64,000 nucleotides of DNA from Streptomyces sp. HD (GTDB lineage Bacteria > Actinomycetota > Actinomycetes > Streptomycetales > Streptomycetaceae). The notes beneath the pieces are model-generated. The model did not search any database. It had not been told where the DNA came from and saw only the letters and a list, made by a program, of their open reading frames with translations. Each line of letters starts with the position of its first letter. Positions within the stretch are counted from its first letter, which is position 1. The DNA is taken from NCBI RefSeq assembly GCF_028369295.1, contig NZ_JAQMYP010000051.1, forward strand, positions 1 to 64,000, in the 5' to 3' direction. This document shows, one piece after another, positions 50,724-59,962 of this stretch. Both the position numbers and the translations under genes were made by a program.

Positions 50724-51032
50724 TCACCCGCCCATGGCCCGCACCCCCGCCGTCACCACCACGGCCACCGTGACGACGAGCAGGAACGGGGCCCGCAGGA
50801 CGAGGGCGACAGCAGCCGCGGCGACCCCGGCCACCCTCGCGTCCAGCACCAGCGCATGCCCGTCACCGAACGTCTGCTGAGCCGTGAGCGCGGCGAGGAG
50901 CGCGACGGGCAGCAGCGCGGCAAGACGCCGCACGACGGGCCTCTCAAGAGCACCGGCGGGCACGAGCAGCCCGACCAGCTTGACGGCGTAGCAGCCGAGA
51001 GCGGTGGCGCCGATCGCGATCCAGGTGCTCAC
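50724..51032 (-). CDS. azlD: AzlD-family branched-chain amino acid exporter subunit
   Basis: 102-residue hydrophobic protein with three to four helices (TWIAIGATALGCYAVKLVG, LAALLPVALLAALTA, PFLLVVTVAVVVTAGV). AzlD partners AzlC to export branched-chain amino acids or analogues. GTG 51032 follows AAGGAAG and overlaps the azlC stop by 4 bp (GTGA), so the two are translationally coupled. Confidence 0.88.
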   Translation of the reverse strand: MSTWIAIGATALGCYAVKLVGLLVPAGALERPVVRRLAALLPVALLAALTAQQTFGDGHALVLDARVAGVAAAAVALVLRAPFLLVVTVAVVVTAGVRAMGG

Positions 51033-51763
51033 CGTTCTTCCTTCCGCACGTCTGCCCTGCGACGCCCGTGGGCGCACAGCACGGCCGGCGCCGCGAGGGC
51101 GGCCACCAGAACAGGCACCCCGGCAGGCAGCACGGGCAACAACCCGAGCCCCAGCACCACGGCGAGGCCGGCGACGGCACGCTCGGTCGTGGACGTCAGC
51201 ATCGGCGCGAGCAACGCCAGGAACACGGCGGGCCCTGCCGCATCGAGCCCCCAGGCATCGGTGTCACCGATGGCCTCGGCGCCCAGACCGCCGAGCAGTG
51301 TCGTGAGATTCCACAGCACATACAGGCTGAGCCCGGTCACCAGGAACCCGATCCGCGCACTGCGCCGCGTCGGCTGCGCCAGTGCGACAGCCGCCGTCTC
51401 GTCGATCACCCACTGCGCGGCGAACGGCCGCACCGCGCGCGTGAGGCGCAGCAATTGCGACAGCCGCAGCCCGTAGAACGCGTTGCGCACTCCGAGAAAG
51501 AAGGCCCCGGCGGCCGCGGTCAACGGGCTGCCACCGGCCGCGAGCGCCCCGACCAGCGCGAACTGCGACGCCCCGGTGAACACCAGCAGGCTGAGCGCAC
51601 AGGTCTGCGCGAGCGTGAGCCCACTGCCCGCCGACGTCACCCCGAAGGCGAACCCGGACAGCCCGACGGCGACTCCTACGCCCAGGCCGTCCCGTACGAC
51701 AGCCCCGTCGGGCTTGCCTCCTCCGTCGGTCCGGCGATCTGTGAGAGTTCTCTGTTCTGACAC
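51029..51763 (-). CDS. azlC: AzlC-family branched-chain amino acid exporter
   Basis: 244-residue membrane protein, the larger subunit of an AzlCD exporter. The family motif LLVFTGASQFALVGALAAGG is followed by FFLGVRNAFYGLRLSQLL and DETAAVALAQ. GTG 51763 (SEQRTLTDRRTDGG) is chosen over an upstream start that would run into the AraC gene. It lies 25 bp downstream of an AraC-family regulator on the same strand, a common AraC-AzlC-AzlD arrangement. Confidence 0.9.
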   Translation of the reverse strand: MSEQRTLTDRRTDGGGKPDGAVVRDGLGVGVAVGLSGFAFGVTSAGSGLTLAQTCALSLLVFTGASQFALVGALAAGGSPLTAAAGAFFLGVRNAFYGLRLSQLLRLTRAVRPFAAQWVIDETAAVALAQPTRRSARIGFLVTGLSLYVLWNLTTLLGGLGAEAIGDTDAWGLDAAGPAVFLALLAPMLTSTTERAVAGLAVVLGLGLLPVLPAGVPVLVAALAAPAVLCAHGRRRADVRKEER

Positions 51764-51788
51764 GCCTGCGACGCTAGGACAGCCCCTG

Positions 51789-52632
51789 TCACGCGTCTTG
51801 TACGTTCTTGCGCTCGCGCTGATAAGCCCCCGGCGGCACACCGACGATCCGTGTGAAGTGCCGGTTCAGATGCGGCTGATCAGTGAATCCCACGGCAACG
51901 GCCGCTTCCGCGGGCGAACGCCCCGCGTCCAACAGCAGCCGAGCCCGGCGTACCCGCGCATCGGTCAGCCAGGCATGCGGCGGTATCCCGTACAGGTCCC
52001 GAAACGCCCGCAGCAGAGCGAACGGGCCGGTTCCGAGATCGGAAGCCAGCTTCTCCAGACTCGGCGGCTCGGTCATCCGTCCCTCCAGCACCTCACGCGC
52101 GCGTGCCGCGATCCGCTCACCCGCCGTGCGCACCTCCCGCTGCGGCAGGGCCCCGCCGTTCAACCGCAGCAACCGAGTCACGGCGACCCGCAGCAGTGTG
52201 TCGGCGGCCAGCGCATTGCCTTCGTCCGCAGCCCGCAGCCCGCAGCACCTGATGCACCAGCCCCATGGTGTACGGGTCATCCGCGACCGGCCTGACAAAC
52301 CCCGGCGTCCCCCGAATCGCGGTGGTCTCGGCCGCGATCCCGGCCACCACCTCCGGCGACGGATACACGGCCCCGTACCGCCACCCCTCGGGCACCCCCG
52401 CCCGCCCGGTGTGCGCCGTGTCCGGATTGACCAGCGCGAGCGCACCGGCCCCCGCGTACTGATCGGCCCCCCGACAGTGAAAGACCTCCACCCCGTCCTC
52501 GATGGCAGCGATCACAAAGCTCTCATGGGTATGCCGCACGAACCTCTTCCGGACGTACCGGGCCCGCAGCAGATCCACACCCGGCAACTCGGCATACCGC
52601 CAATGCCGCGCCCGTTCACCCGAACCTGCCAT
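51789..52632 (-). pseudogene. AraC-family regulator split by a 7-bp tandem triplication
   Basis: The N-terminal cupin sensor (MAGSGERARHWRYAELPGVD, FVRHTHESFVIAAIEDGVEV) and the C-terminal AraC HTH (SLEKLASDLGTGPFALLRAF, AVGFTDQPHLNRHFTRIVGV) are both intact but in different frames. The break falls at three CCGCAGC copies (52226-52246). Removing one copy restores ...GLVHQVLRAADEGNALAADTLL and gives an unbroken protein of about 278 residues. The start is ATG 52632 with a G-run upstream. It precedes azlCD, so it is probably their regulator. It may be a pseudogene, a phase-variable ON/OFF gene or a sequencing error. Confidence 0.85.
52226..52246. repeat. (CCGCAGC)3 repeat causing the araC frameshift
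   Basis: Three perfect head-to-tail copies of CCGCAGC at 52226-52232, 52233-52239 and 52240-52246. Two copies would keep the araC frame open; three shift it by +1. Confidence 0.9.
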
Positions 52633-52757
52633 ACCCCCCATTCTCAGCGACGGCGGCAGGCCGGCGACCTGTGCGTCCACGGCGCCTGGCACAACCCCGG
52701 AAAAGGGCGTTTTACCAGCTCAGTCCCGTTGTCAGTCCTCGGGTGCAGGATGGACGC

Positions 52758-55700
52758 ATGGTCAGCAATCCGCACCGAGCCCTAGCCGGCTTCTCTCCCG
52801 CGACCCGCGGCTGGTTCACGGGCGCCTTCTCCGCGCCCACCGCAGCCCAGGCAGGAGCGTGGCAGGCCATCAACGAGGGCTCGGACGTGCTGGTCGTAGC
52901 CCCCACCGGCTCCGGCAAGACCCTGGCCGCCTTCCTCGCCGCCCTGGACCAGCTGGCCTCCACACCCCCACCGGCCGATCCCAAGAAACGCTGCCGAGTC
53001 CTCTACGTCTCCCCCCTCAAGGCCCTCGCCGTAGACGTCGAGCGCAACCTTCGCAGCCCCCTGACCGGCATCCGCCAGGAATCCGTACGTCTGGGCCTCC
53101 CCGAACCAGAGGTGAAGGTCGGCATCCGCTCGGGCGACACCCCCGCCGCAGAGCGCCGAGCCCTGTCGACCCGCCCCCCGGACATCCTGATCACCACCCC
53201 CGAGTCCCTGTTCCTGATGCTGACGTCGGCCACCCGCGACGCCCTGACCGGCATCGAGACGGTGATCCTGGACGAGGTCCACGCGGTGGCGGGCACCAAG
53301 CGCGGCGCCCATCTCGCGCTCACCCTGGAGCGCCTGGACGAGCTCCTGCCGAAGCCGGCCCGCCGCATCGGCCTCTCCGCGACCGTCCGCCCGGTCGACG
53401 AGATCGCCCGCTACCTCTCACCCCGCCGCAGGGTGGAGATCGTCCAGCCGAAGTCGGGCAAGGAGTTCGACCTCTCGGTCGTGGTCCCGGTAGAAGACCT
53501 CGGTGAGCTCGGCGGCTCCCCGGTGGCAGACGGCTCCGAAGGCAAGGAACGCCCCTCGATCTGGCCCCACGTCGAGGAACGCATCACTGACCTGGTCCAG
53601 TCCCACCGCTCCACTATCGTCTTCGCCAACTCCCGCCGCCTCGCGGAACGCCTCTGCAACCGCCTCAACGAGATCGCCTACGAGCGCGCCACCGGCGAAA
53701 CCCTGGACGAGCACCACGCCCCGGCCGAACTCATGGGCGGCTCCGGCGCGGCCCAGGGCGCGCCCCCGGTGATCGCCCGAGCCCACCACGGCTCGGTCTC
53801 CAAGGAACAGCGCGCCCTGGTCGAGGAGGACCTCAAGGCGGGCCGCCTCCCCGCGGTCGTAGCCACCTCCAGCCTCGAACTGGGCATCGACATGGGCGCC
53901 GTCGACCTCGTCGTCCAGGTCGAATCACCGCCCTCCGTGGCCTCCGGTCTCCAACGCGTCGGCCGCGCGGGACACCAGGTCGGCGCAGTCTCCACCGGCG
54001 TGGTCTTCCCGAAGTACCGCGGCGACCTGGTCCAGTCGGCGGTCGTCACCGAACGCATGCGCACCGGCGCCATCGAGTCCCTCAGGGTCCCCGCCAACCC
54101 CCTGGACGTCCTCGCCCAGCAGGTCGTCGCCATGACGGCGATGGACACCTGGCAGTTCGACGACCTCCTCGCCACCGTCCGCCGGGCCGCCCCCTTCGCG
54201 TCCCTCCCCGAGTCCGCATTCACCGCGGTCCTCGACATGCTCGCCGGCCGCTACCCGTCCGACGCCTTCGCCGAACTCCGCCCGCGCGTGGTGTGGGACC
54301 GCATCGCCGGCACGATCACCAGCCGCCCCGGCGCCCAGCGCCTCGCCGTCACCTCCGGTGGGACGATCCCCGACCGCGGCCTCTTCGGAGTCTTCCTCGC
54401 CGGCTCAGACCCCAAGAAGGGCGGCGGCCGGGTCGGCGAACTGGACGAGGAGATGGTCTACGAGTCCCGCGTCGGCGACGTCTTCACGCTCGGCACTAGC
54501 TCCTGGCGCATCGAGGACATCACGCGCGACCGCGTCCTGGTCTCCCCCGCCCCCGGCGTACCGGGCCGCCTGCCCTTCTGGAAGGGCGACCAGCTGGGCC
54601 GCCCGCTCGAACTGGGCCGCGCGGTGGGCGCGTTCCTGCGCGAGGTCGGCTCGCTGCCCAAGGAGGACGCCCGTCTGCGCCTGCTCGCCGCGGGCCTGGA
54701 CGCATGGGCGGTGGACAACGTCCTCTCCTATCTCGACGAGCAGCGCGAGGCCTGCGGCCACGTCCCGGACGACCGCACGATCGTCGTCGAGCGTTTCCGC
54801 GACGAGCTCGGCGACTGGCGCGTCGTCGTGCACTCCCCCTTCGGCGCCCAGGTCCACGCCCCCTGGGCCCTCGCCCTCGGCGCGAAGCTCTCCGAGCGGT
54901 ACGGCATGGACGCGCAGGTCATGCACGCCGACGACGGCATCGTGCTGCGCCTGCCCGACGCCGACCTCATGGGCCTGGACCTCCTGGATCAGGAACCGCG
55001 AAAAGCCGGCACGGAGTACGACGCCGACCAGGCGCCCGTCGGCGCGGCGGACGTCGTCTTCGACAAGGGCGACGTCGACCAGCTCGTCACCGACCAGGTC
55101 GGCGGCTCGGCCCTGTTCGCGTCCCGCTTCCGCGAGTGCGCCGCCCGCGCACTGCTGCTCCCGCGCCGCAACCCCGGCAAGCGCACCCCGCTGTGGCAGC
55201 AGCGCCAGCGCGCCGCCCAACTGCTCCAGGTGGCCAGCGAGTTCGGCTCGTTCCCGATCGTCCTGGAAGCGGTCCGCGAGTGCCTCCAGGACGTCTTCGA
55301 CGTCCCCGGACTCGTCGAGCTGATGGGCGACCTCGAATCCCGCAAGGTGCGCCTGGTCGAGGTCACCACCCCCGAGCCGTCCCCCTTCGCGCGCTCCCTC
55401 CTCTTCGGGTACGTCGCCCAGTTCCTGTACGAGGGAGACTCCCCGCTCGCCGAGCGCCGCGCCGCCGCCCTGTCGCTGGACTCACGGCTGCTGGCCGAGC
55501 TGCTCGGCCAGGCGGAGCTGCGCGAGCTGCTCGACGCCGAGGTGCTGACCGAGCTGGAGCGGGAGCTCCAGCGGCTCACCGAGGACCGCCGCGTCAAGGA
55601 CGCCGAGGGCGTCGCGGACATCCTGCGCCTACTCGGCCCGCTCACCGACGCCGAGCTGGCCGAGCGCGGAGCCGAACCGCACTGGGCGCAGGAGCTGGCC

Positions 55701-57788
55701 GCCGCCCGCCGCGTCATCAAGGTCCGCATCGCCGGCACCGACCACTGGGCGGCCATCGAGGACGCGGGCCGTCTGCGCGACGCGCTCGGCACAGCCCTGC
55801 CGGTCGGCGTCCCCGAAGCCTTCACCGAGCCCGTGAAGGACCCCCTCGGCGACCTCCTCGCGCGCCATGCCCGCACCCACGGCCCGTTCACCTCCGCCAC
55901 GGCAGCAGCCCGCTTCGGCCTGGGCGTGGCCATCACGGACGGCGCCCTCCAGCGGCTGGCGGCGAGCGGGCGGGTCGTCCAGGGCGAGTTCCACCCGGCC
56001 GGCATCGGCCAGGAGTGGTGCGACGCGGGGGTCCTGCGTCGCCTGCGCCGCCGCTCCCTGGCCGCCCTGCGGCACGAACTGGAGCCGGTGCCACCGACCG
56101 CGCTCGCGCAGTTCCTGCCGCAGTGGCAGCACATCGGCAAGGGCCACGGGCTGCGCGGCATCGACGGACTGGTGCGCGCCATCGAGCAGTTGCAGGGCGC
56201 GTCCGTGCCCGCGTCCGCCCTGGAGAAGCTCGTCCTGCCGTCCCGCGTCGCCGGCTACACCCCCGCGATGCTCGACGAGCTCACGGCAGCCGGCGAGGTC
56301 GTCTGGGCCGGCGCGGGCTCACTCCCCGGCAAGGACGGCTGGGTCTCCCTCTACATGGCGGACGCGGCCCCCCTGCTTCTGCCGCAACCCCACCCTCTGG
56401 AGCTCACGGCGCTGCACCAGTCCGTCCTGGACACCCTCTCCGGCGGCTACGGCCTGTTCTTCCGCCAGATCGCCGACCAGATCCGCGCCACCACCCACCC
56501 CGACGCCACCGACCCCCAACTCGCCGACGCCCTCTGGGAACTGGCCTGGTCGGGCCGCCTCACCAACGACACACTCGCCCCCATGCGCTCCCTGCTGGGC
56601 TCGGGCCGCACCGCCGGCTCCACGGCCCACCGCGCCAAGCGCACCATCCCCCGAGGACGCTACGGCTCCCTCACCTCCGCCGCCCGCCCCGCCTCCCGCA
56701 CCGGCCCCCCGACGGTCGCCGGCCGCTGGTCCCTGCTGCCGGCACACGAACCCGACCCCACCGTCCGCGCCCACGCCCTCGCCCGCACCCTCCTCGACCG
56801 GCACGGCGTCGTGACCCGGGGAGCGGTCACCGCCGAGGGCGTCGAGGGCGGCTTCTCGGCGACGTACCGCATCCTGTCCGCCTTCGAGGAGAGCGGCCAG
56901 GCACGACGCGGCTACGTGGTCGAAGGTCTCGGCGCCGCCCAGTTCGCCATGGACGGCGCGGTGGACCGCCTCCGCGCGGTGTCCAACGCCCGCGACCGAG
57001 GCGAGGACCTGCCCGGCCCGGTCACCCCCGACACCTTCGCCCCACCCGGCGGCCCCGCAGCCCTCGGCACCTACGGCCCTGGCACCACCGGCACAGCCGA
57101 CGATCACGGCACAGCCGATGACTTCGGCACTTCTGAAGCCCCCCGCTCCCACGACAACCCCGACCACGACAACCCCGACGGCACCCCCACCTACGACATC
57201 CCCGACCTCGACCACGACTTCCTGGACGCCCACCTCGGCCCGAGCGAGTGGGTCTCCCCTCGCGATCTCGCCCCCCAGGACGACCAGCGCACCGGACATG
57301 CCCCCGTGTGGCACAACGGCGGCACCCCGTACGGTTCCAGCCCCGGATCCGGCCCCGGTTTCGCCTCCCGCCGCAACCGCCCCGGCCCCGGCCCCGACAC
57401 CCGAGCCGTCGTCCTCGCCGCCGCCGACCCCGCGAACGCATACGGCGCAGCCCTCGCCTGGCCCGAGCCTCCCACCGGCGCCGGCCACAAACCGGGCCGC
57501 AAGGCAGGCTCCCTGGTCGTGCTCGTCGACGGCGAACTCACCCTCTACATGGAACGCGGCGGCAAAACCCTGCTGGCCTGGCCCTCGGCCCCGGACATCG
57601 ACCCCACCGACGACCCCCGCCTGCACACGGCAGCCGAGGCCCTCGCCACAGCCGCCCGAGCGGGCTCCCTCGGCACGGTCACGGTGGAACGCGTGAACGG
57701 CGCCGCGGCCCTGACCTCCCCCATCGGCACCCTCCTGGAAGGAGCGGGCTTCATCGCGACCCCCAGAGGCCTTCGCCTACGCGCCTGA
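52758..57788 (+). CDS. lhr: Lhr-type ATP-dependent helicase
   Basis: 1676-residue Lhr, a 3'-5' superfamily 2 helicase involved in DNA repair. N-terminal helicase: Q-like motif, Walker A APTGSGKT (48-55), DEVHAVAGTKRG, SATVRPVDE, then HelC with TSSLELGIDMGAVDLV and QRVGRAGHQVG. The winged-helix and beta-barrel Lhr core follow (to about 860), and the long C-terminal module (about 870-1676) found in actinobacterial and enterobacterial long Lhr. A Gly/Pro/Asp-rich linker of roughly 135 residues (about 1411-1547) interrupts it. ATG 52758 follows AGGATGG. It is divergent from the AraC gene; nei2 follows after 215 bp. Confidence 0.95.
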   Translation: MVSNPHRALAGFSPATRGWFTGAFSAPTAAQAGAWQAINEGSDVLVVAPTGSGKTLAAFLAALDQLASTPPPADPKKRCRVLYVSPLKALAVDVERNLRSPLTGIRQESVRLGLPEPEVKVGIRSGDTPAAERRALSTRPPDILITTPESLFLMLTSATRDALTGIETVILDEVHAVAGTKRGAHLALTLERLDELLPKPARRIGLSATVRPVDEIARYLSPRRRVEIVQPKSGKEFDLSVVVPVEDLGELGGSPVADGSEGKERPSIWPHVEERITDLVQSHRSTIVFANSRRLAERLCNRLNEIAYERATGETLDEHHAPAELMGGSGAAQGAPPVIARAHHGSVSKEQRALVEEDLKAGRLPAVVATSSLELGIDMGAVDLVVQVESPPSVASGLQRVGRAGHQVGAVSTGVVFPKYRGDLVQSAVVTERMRTGAIESLRVPANPLDVLAQQVVAMTAMDTWQFDDLLATVRRAAPFASLPESAFTAVLDMLAGRYPSDAFAELRPRVVWDRIAGTITSRPGAQRLAVTSGGTIPDRGLFGVFLAGSDPKKGGGRVGELDEEMVYESRVGDVFTLGTSSWRIEDITRDRVLVSPAPGVPGRLPFWKGDQLGRPLELGRAVGAFLREVGSLPKEDARLRLLAAGLDAWAVDNVLSYLDEQREACGHVPDDRTIVVERFRDELGDWRVVVHSPFGAQVHAPWALALGAKLSERYGMDAQVMHADDGIVLRLPDADLMGLDLLDQEPRKAGTEYDADQAPVGAADVVFDKGDVDQLVTDQVGGSALFASRFRECAARALLLPRRNPGKRTPLWQQRQRAAQLLQVASEFGSFPIVLEAVRECLQDVFDVPGLVELMGDLESRKVRLVEVTTPEPSPFARSLLFGYVAQFLYEGDSPLAERRAAALSLDSRLLAELLGQAELRELLDAEVLTELERELQRLTEDRRVKDAEGVADILRLLGPLTDAELAERGAEPHWAQELAAARRVIKVRIAGTDHWAAIEDAGRLRDALGTALPVGVPEAFTEPVKDPLGDLLARHARTHGPFTSATAAARFGLGVAITDGALQRLAASGRVVQGEFHPAGIGQEWCDAGVLRRLRRRSLAALRHELEPVPPTALAQFLPQWQHIGKGHGLRGIDGLVRAIEQLQGASVPASALEKLVLPSRVAGYTPAMLDELTAAGEVVWAGAGSLPGKDGWVSLYMADAAPLLLPQPHPLELTALHQSVLDTLSGGYGLFFRQIADQIRATTHPDATDPQLADALWELAWSGRLTNDTLAPMRSLLGSGRTAGSTAHRAKRTIPRGRYGSLTSAARPASRTGPPTVAGRWSLLPAHEPDPTVRAHALARTLLDRHGVVTRGAVTAEGVEGGFSATYRILSAFEESGQARRGYVVEGLGAAQFAMDGAVDRLRAVSNARDRGEDLPGPVTPDTFAPPGGPAALGTYGPGTTGTADDHGTADDFGTSEAPRSHDNPDHDNPDGTPTYDIPDLDHDFLDAHLGPSEWVSPRDLAPQDDQRTGHAPVWHNGGTPYGSSPGSGPGFASRRNRPGPGPDTRAVVLAAADPANAYGAALAWPEPPTGAGHKPGRKAGSLVVLVDGELTLYMERGGKTLLAWPSAPDIDPTDDPRLHTAAEALATAARAGSLGTVTVERVNGAAALTSPIGTLLEGAGFIATPRGLRLRA

Positions 57789-57931
57789 CCCGCACCGCCC
57801 CGGACAGCCGTCCCCCGGACCACCGTCACCCGCCGCCCCACGCCGCACACCCAACCCACGCAGACGCAGACGCACACGCGCCCCAGCCCCGACCCCGCCT
57901 CCCCCAGACCCAGCCCCGCACAGGCACAGGA

Positions 57932-57961
57932 ACCCGCACCCGCACCCGCACCCGCACCCGA
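57932..57961. repeat. (ACCCGC)5 hexamer repeat
   Basis: Five head-to-tail ACCCGC units (last one ACCCGA), 43 bp before the nei2 start. The 215-bp gap is otherwise C-rich and featureless. Confidence 0.85.
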
Positions 57962-58003
57962 CCAGCGCCCCCAGGCCCCACCCCCGCATGCCACCCTTGA
58001 CCC

Positions 58004-58921
58004 ATGCCCGAAGGAGATACGGTCTGGCAAACCGCGAAGCGTCTGCACACCGCCCTCGCGGGCAAGACGCTGACCCGCACCGACTTCCGGGTACCGAAGT
58101 ACGCCACGGTGGACCTCACGGGCCGCACCGTCCTGGACGTCATCGCACGCGGCAAACACCTCCTCACCCGCATCGAGGGCGGCCTCACCATCCACTCGCA
58201 CCTCGGCATGGAAGGCTCCTGGAAGGTGTACGCCGACCAGCAGCGCTGGACAGGCGGCCCCGCCCACCAGATCCGCATAGTCCTCACCGCTGCCTCCGTC
58301 GGCCCCGCCACCCCCGATCCCGACGCGGCAGACGCCACCGAGACCCGCCCCGCCGGCACAGCCACCCGCACAGCCGTCGGCTACCGCCTCCCCGTCCTGG
58401 ACCTCCTGCGCACCACCGAGGAACACCGCGCCGTCGGCCACCTGGGCCCCGACCTCCTGGGCCCGGACTGGGACCCCGACCGCGCCCTCGCCAACCTGCT
58501 CACCGATCCCGCCCGCCCCCTCGGCGAGGCCCTGCTGGACCAGCGCAACCTCGCCGGCATCGGCAATGTCTACAAGAGCGAGCTCTGCTTCCTGCTCCGT
58601 GTCACGCCCTGGCTCCCCGTCGGCGCACTCCCCACCGAGCACACCGCCCAACTGCCCCTGCTCGCCAAGAAACTCCTGGAAGCCAACCGCGACCGCCCGA
58701 TCCGCAGCACGACGGGCCGCCGCGGCCAGGACCTCTTCGTGTACTCCCGCGCCAACCGCCCCTGCCTGCGCTGCACCACCCCGATCCGCGCGGCCGGCCA
58801 GGGCGACGGCTCCCGCGAGCGCCCCACCTACTGGTGCCCGAACTGCCAGGCGGGCCCGGCCCCGAGCACAACGCCCGGCAGCACTCCACATCGCAGAACC
58901 CAACACCGTACGACTAATTGA
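58004..58921 (+). CDS. nei2: Fpg/Nei-family DNA glycosylase (endonuclease VIII type)
   Basis: 305-residue bifunctional glycosylase/AP lyase for oxidised bases. It begins MPEGDTVWQTAKRLH, the nucleophilic Pro after Met removal plus catalytic Glu. The H2TH region contains DQRNLAGIGNVYKSELCFL, and the C-terminal zinc finger is CLRCTTPI ... YWCPNC, with the catalytic Arg segment GRRGQDLFVYSR before it. An Ala/Thr/Asp-rich loop (about residues 98-126) is inserted in the N-terminal domain. It follows lhr in the same direction. Nei2-type enzymes of actinobacteria fit best. Confidence 0.93.
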   Translation: MPEGDTVWQTAKRLHTALAGKTLTRTDFRVPKYATVDLTGRTVLDVIARGKHLLTRIEGGLTIHSHLGMEGSWKVYADQQRWTGGPAHQIRIVLTAASVGPATPDPDAADATETRPAGTATRTAVGYRLPVLDLLRTTEEHRAVGHLGPDLLGPDWDPDRALANLLTDPARPLGEALLDQRNLAGIGNVYKSELCFLLRVTPWLPVGALPTEHTAQLPLLAKKLLEANRDRPIRSTTGRRGQDLFVYSRANRPCLRCTTPIRAAGQGDGSRERPTYWCPNCQAGPAPSTTPGSTPHRRTQHRTTN

Positions 58922-58947
58922 CGATCCGTCAGAACTCCTCGTACCGT
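58918..58947 (+). promoter_or_regulatory. Leaderless promoter with overlapping operator for the SDR gene
   Basis: TTGACG (58918-58923), 18-bp spacer, TACCGT (58942-58947), then six bases to the ATG at 58954, so the message is probably leaderless. A palindrome TGACG-ATC-CGTCA (58919-58931) covers the -35, a position suited to a TetR-type repressor. The -35 starts inside the last codons of nei2. Confidence 0.55.
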
Positions 58948-58953
58948 CCCTTC

Positions 58954-59718
58954 ATGGCCGTCAAGGCGTACGACCTCACCGGACGCACCGCATTCGTCAC
59001 GGGCGCCGCCAGCGGTATCGGGCGCGCCTCGGCCGTCCTGCTCGCCGAGGCCGGCGCTGCCGTGCACTGTGCCGACCATGACGCACAGGGACTGCATGAC
59101 ACGGCGACCCTGATCAAGGCGAGCAGTGGCACCGCCCACACCCATCACCTCGACGTCACCGACCGCGACCAGCTCCACCGGGCCGTCGCATCCTGCGAGC
59201 GGCTGGACGTGATGGCCGCGGTCGCCGGGATCATGCACAGCAGCCCGGTCCTGGAGACCCGTGACGAAGACCTCGACCGGGTACTGAACGTCAACTTCAA
59301 GGGAGTGCTGTACGCCTGCCAGGAGGCGGCCCGCGCGATGCTCGCCCGGCGCATCAGGGGCAGCATCATCACCATGGCCTCGGGCGCCGTCGACACCGGC
59401 GGCCCCGGCCTGCTCTGCTACGGCGCGGCCAAGGCGGCCGTCGTACAGCTGACGAAGACGCTGGCGACGGAGATGGGGCCGCACGGCATCCGCGTCAACG
59501 CGGTCGCCCCGGGCTGGATCCGCACCCCCATGACCGACCGCCACGACACCGCGGCACAGACCCACACCGAGGCGCTGATGGCCCGGATGTCACCGCTGGG
59601 CCGCGTCGGCGAACCGGAGGACATCGCACACGCGGTGCTGCACCTGGCGTCCGACGCGTCGTCCTTCACCACGGGCCAGATCCTGCGTCCGAACGGCGGT
59701 GTGGCGATGCCTTGGTAG
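58954..59718 (+). CDS. Short-chain dehydrogenase/reductase
   Basis: 254-residue classical SDR oxidoreductase. Cofactor motif TGAASGIGRA (about 14-23), NAG-like VAGIMHSS, catalytic Ser in ITMASGAVDT, YxxxK as CYGAAKAAV, and VNAVAPGWIRTPM. The acidic residue after beta-2 (ADHDAQG) suggests NAD(H) preference. ATG 58954 has no Shine-Dalgarno but sits six bases after a -10 element. The substrate is unknown. A small opposite-strand membrane ORF overlaps its 3' end. Confidence 0.92.
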   Translation: MAVKAYDLTGRTAFVTGAASGIGRASAVLLAEAGAAVHCADHDAQGLHDTATLIKASSGTAHTHHLDVTDRDQLHRAVASCERLDVMAAVAGIMHSSPVLETRDEDLDRVLNVNFKGVLYACQEAARAMLARRIRGSIITMASGAVDTGGPGLLCYGAAKAAVVQLTKTLATEMGPHGIRVNAVAPGWIRTPMTDRHDTAAQTHTEALMARMSPLGRVGEPEDIAHAVLHLASDASSFTTGQILRPNGGVAMPW

Positions 59719-59962
59719 CCGGCGTCGGCCGTCCTGCCCGCCCCGCCCGCCAGGCCTCCACCCAGCGCCGTGGCTCGACGGCTCCCACAGCCCGCGCCTT
59801 CGCCACACAGTGCACCGGCAACAGGCTCAGCCCCCATCCTCCGGCGGCGACGGCCCCCTCCAGCACCCCGGCGTCCGGCACCAGCGCGAGCCGCAGCACG
59901 GCCCACCACCACAGCGCCCCGAACGCGAGGATCGCCCCCCAGCGCGCTATCGGCCGTGCCAT
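59666..59962 (-). CDS. Small membrane protein
   Basis: 98-residue protein with two hydrophobic segments (RWGAILAFGALWWWAVLRLAL, GGWGLSLLPVHCV) and a basic C-terminal tail. GGAGGTGGGTGA before ATG 59962 is a strong ribosome site and the main reason to accept it. Its last 53 bp overlap the convergent SDR gene. No family recognised. Confidence 0.6.
   Translation of the reverse strand: MARPIARWGAILAFGALWWWAVLRLALVPDAGVLEGAVAAGGWGLSLLPVHCVAKARAVGAVEPRRWVEAWRAGRAGRPTPATKASPHRRSDAGSGPW

Noticed and set aside
54704..57121. 805-codon second plus-strand frame inside lhr
   Set aside because: Arg/Pro-dominated out-of-frame translation of lhr with no motifs.
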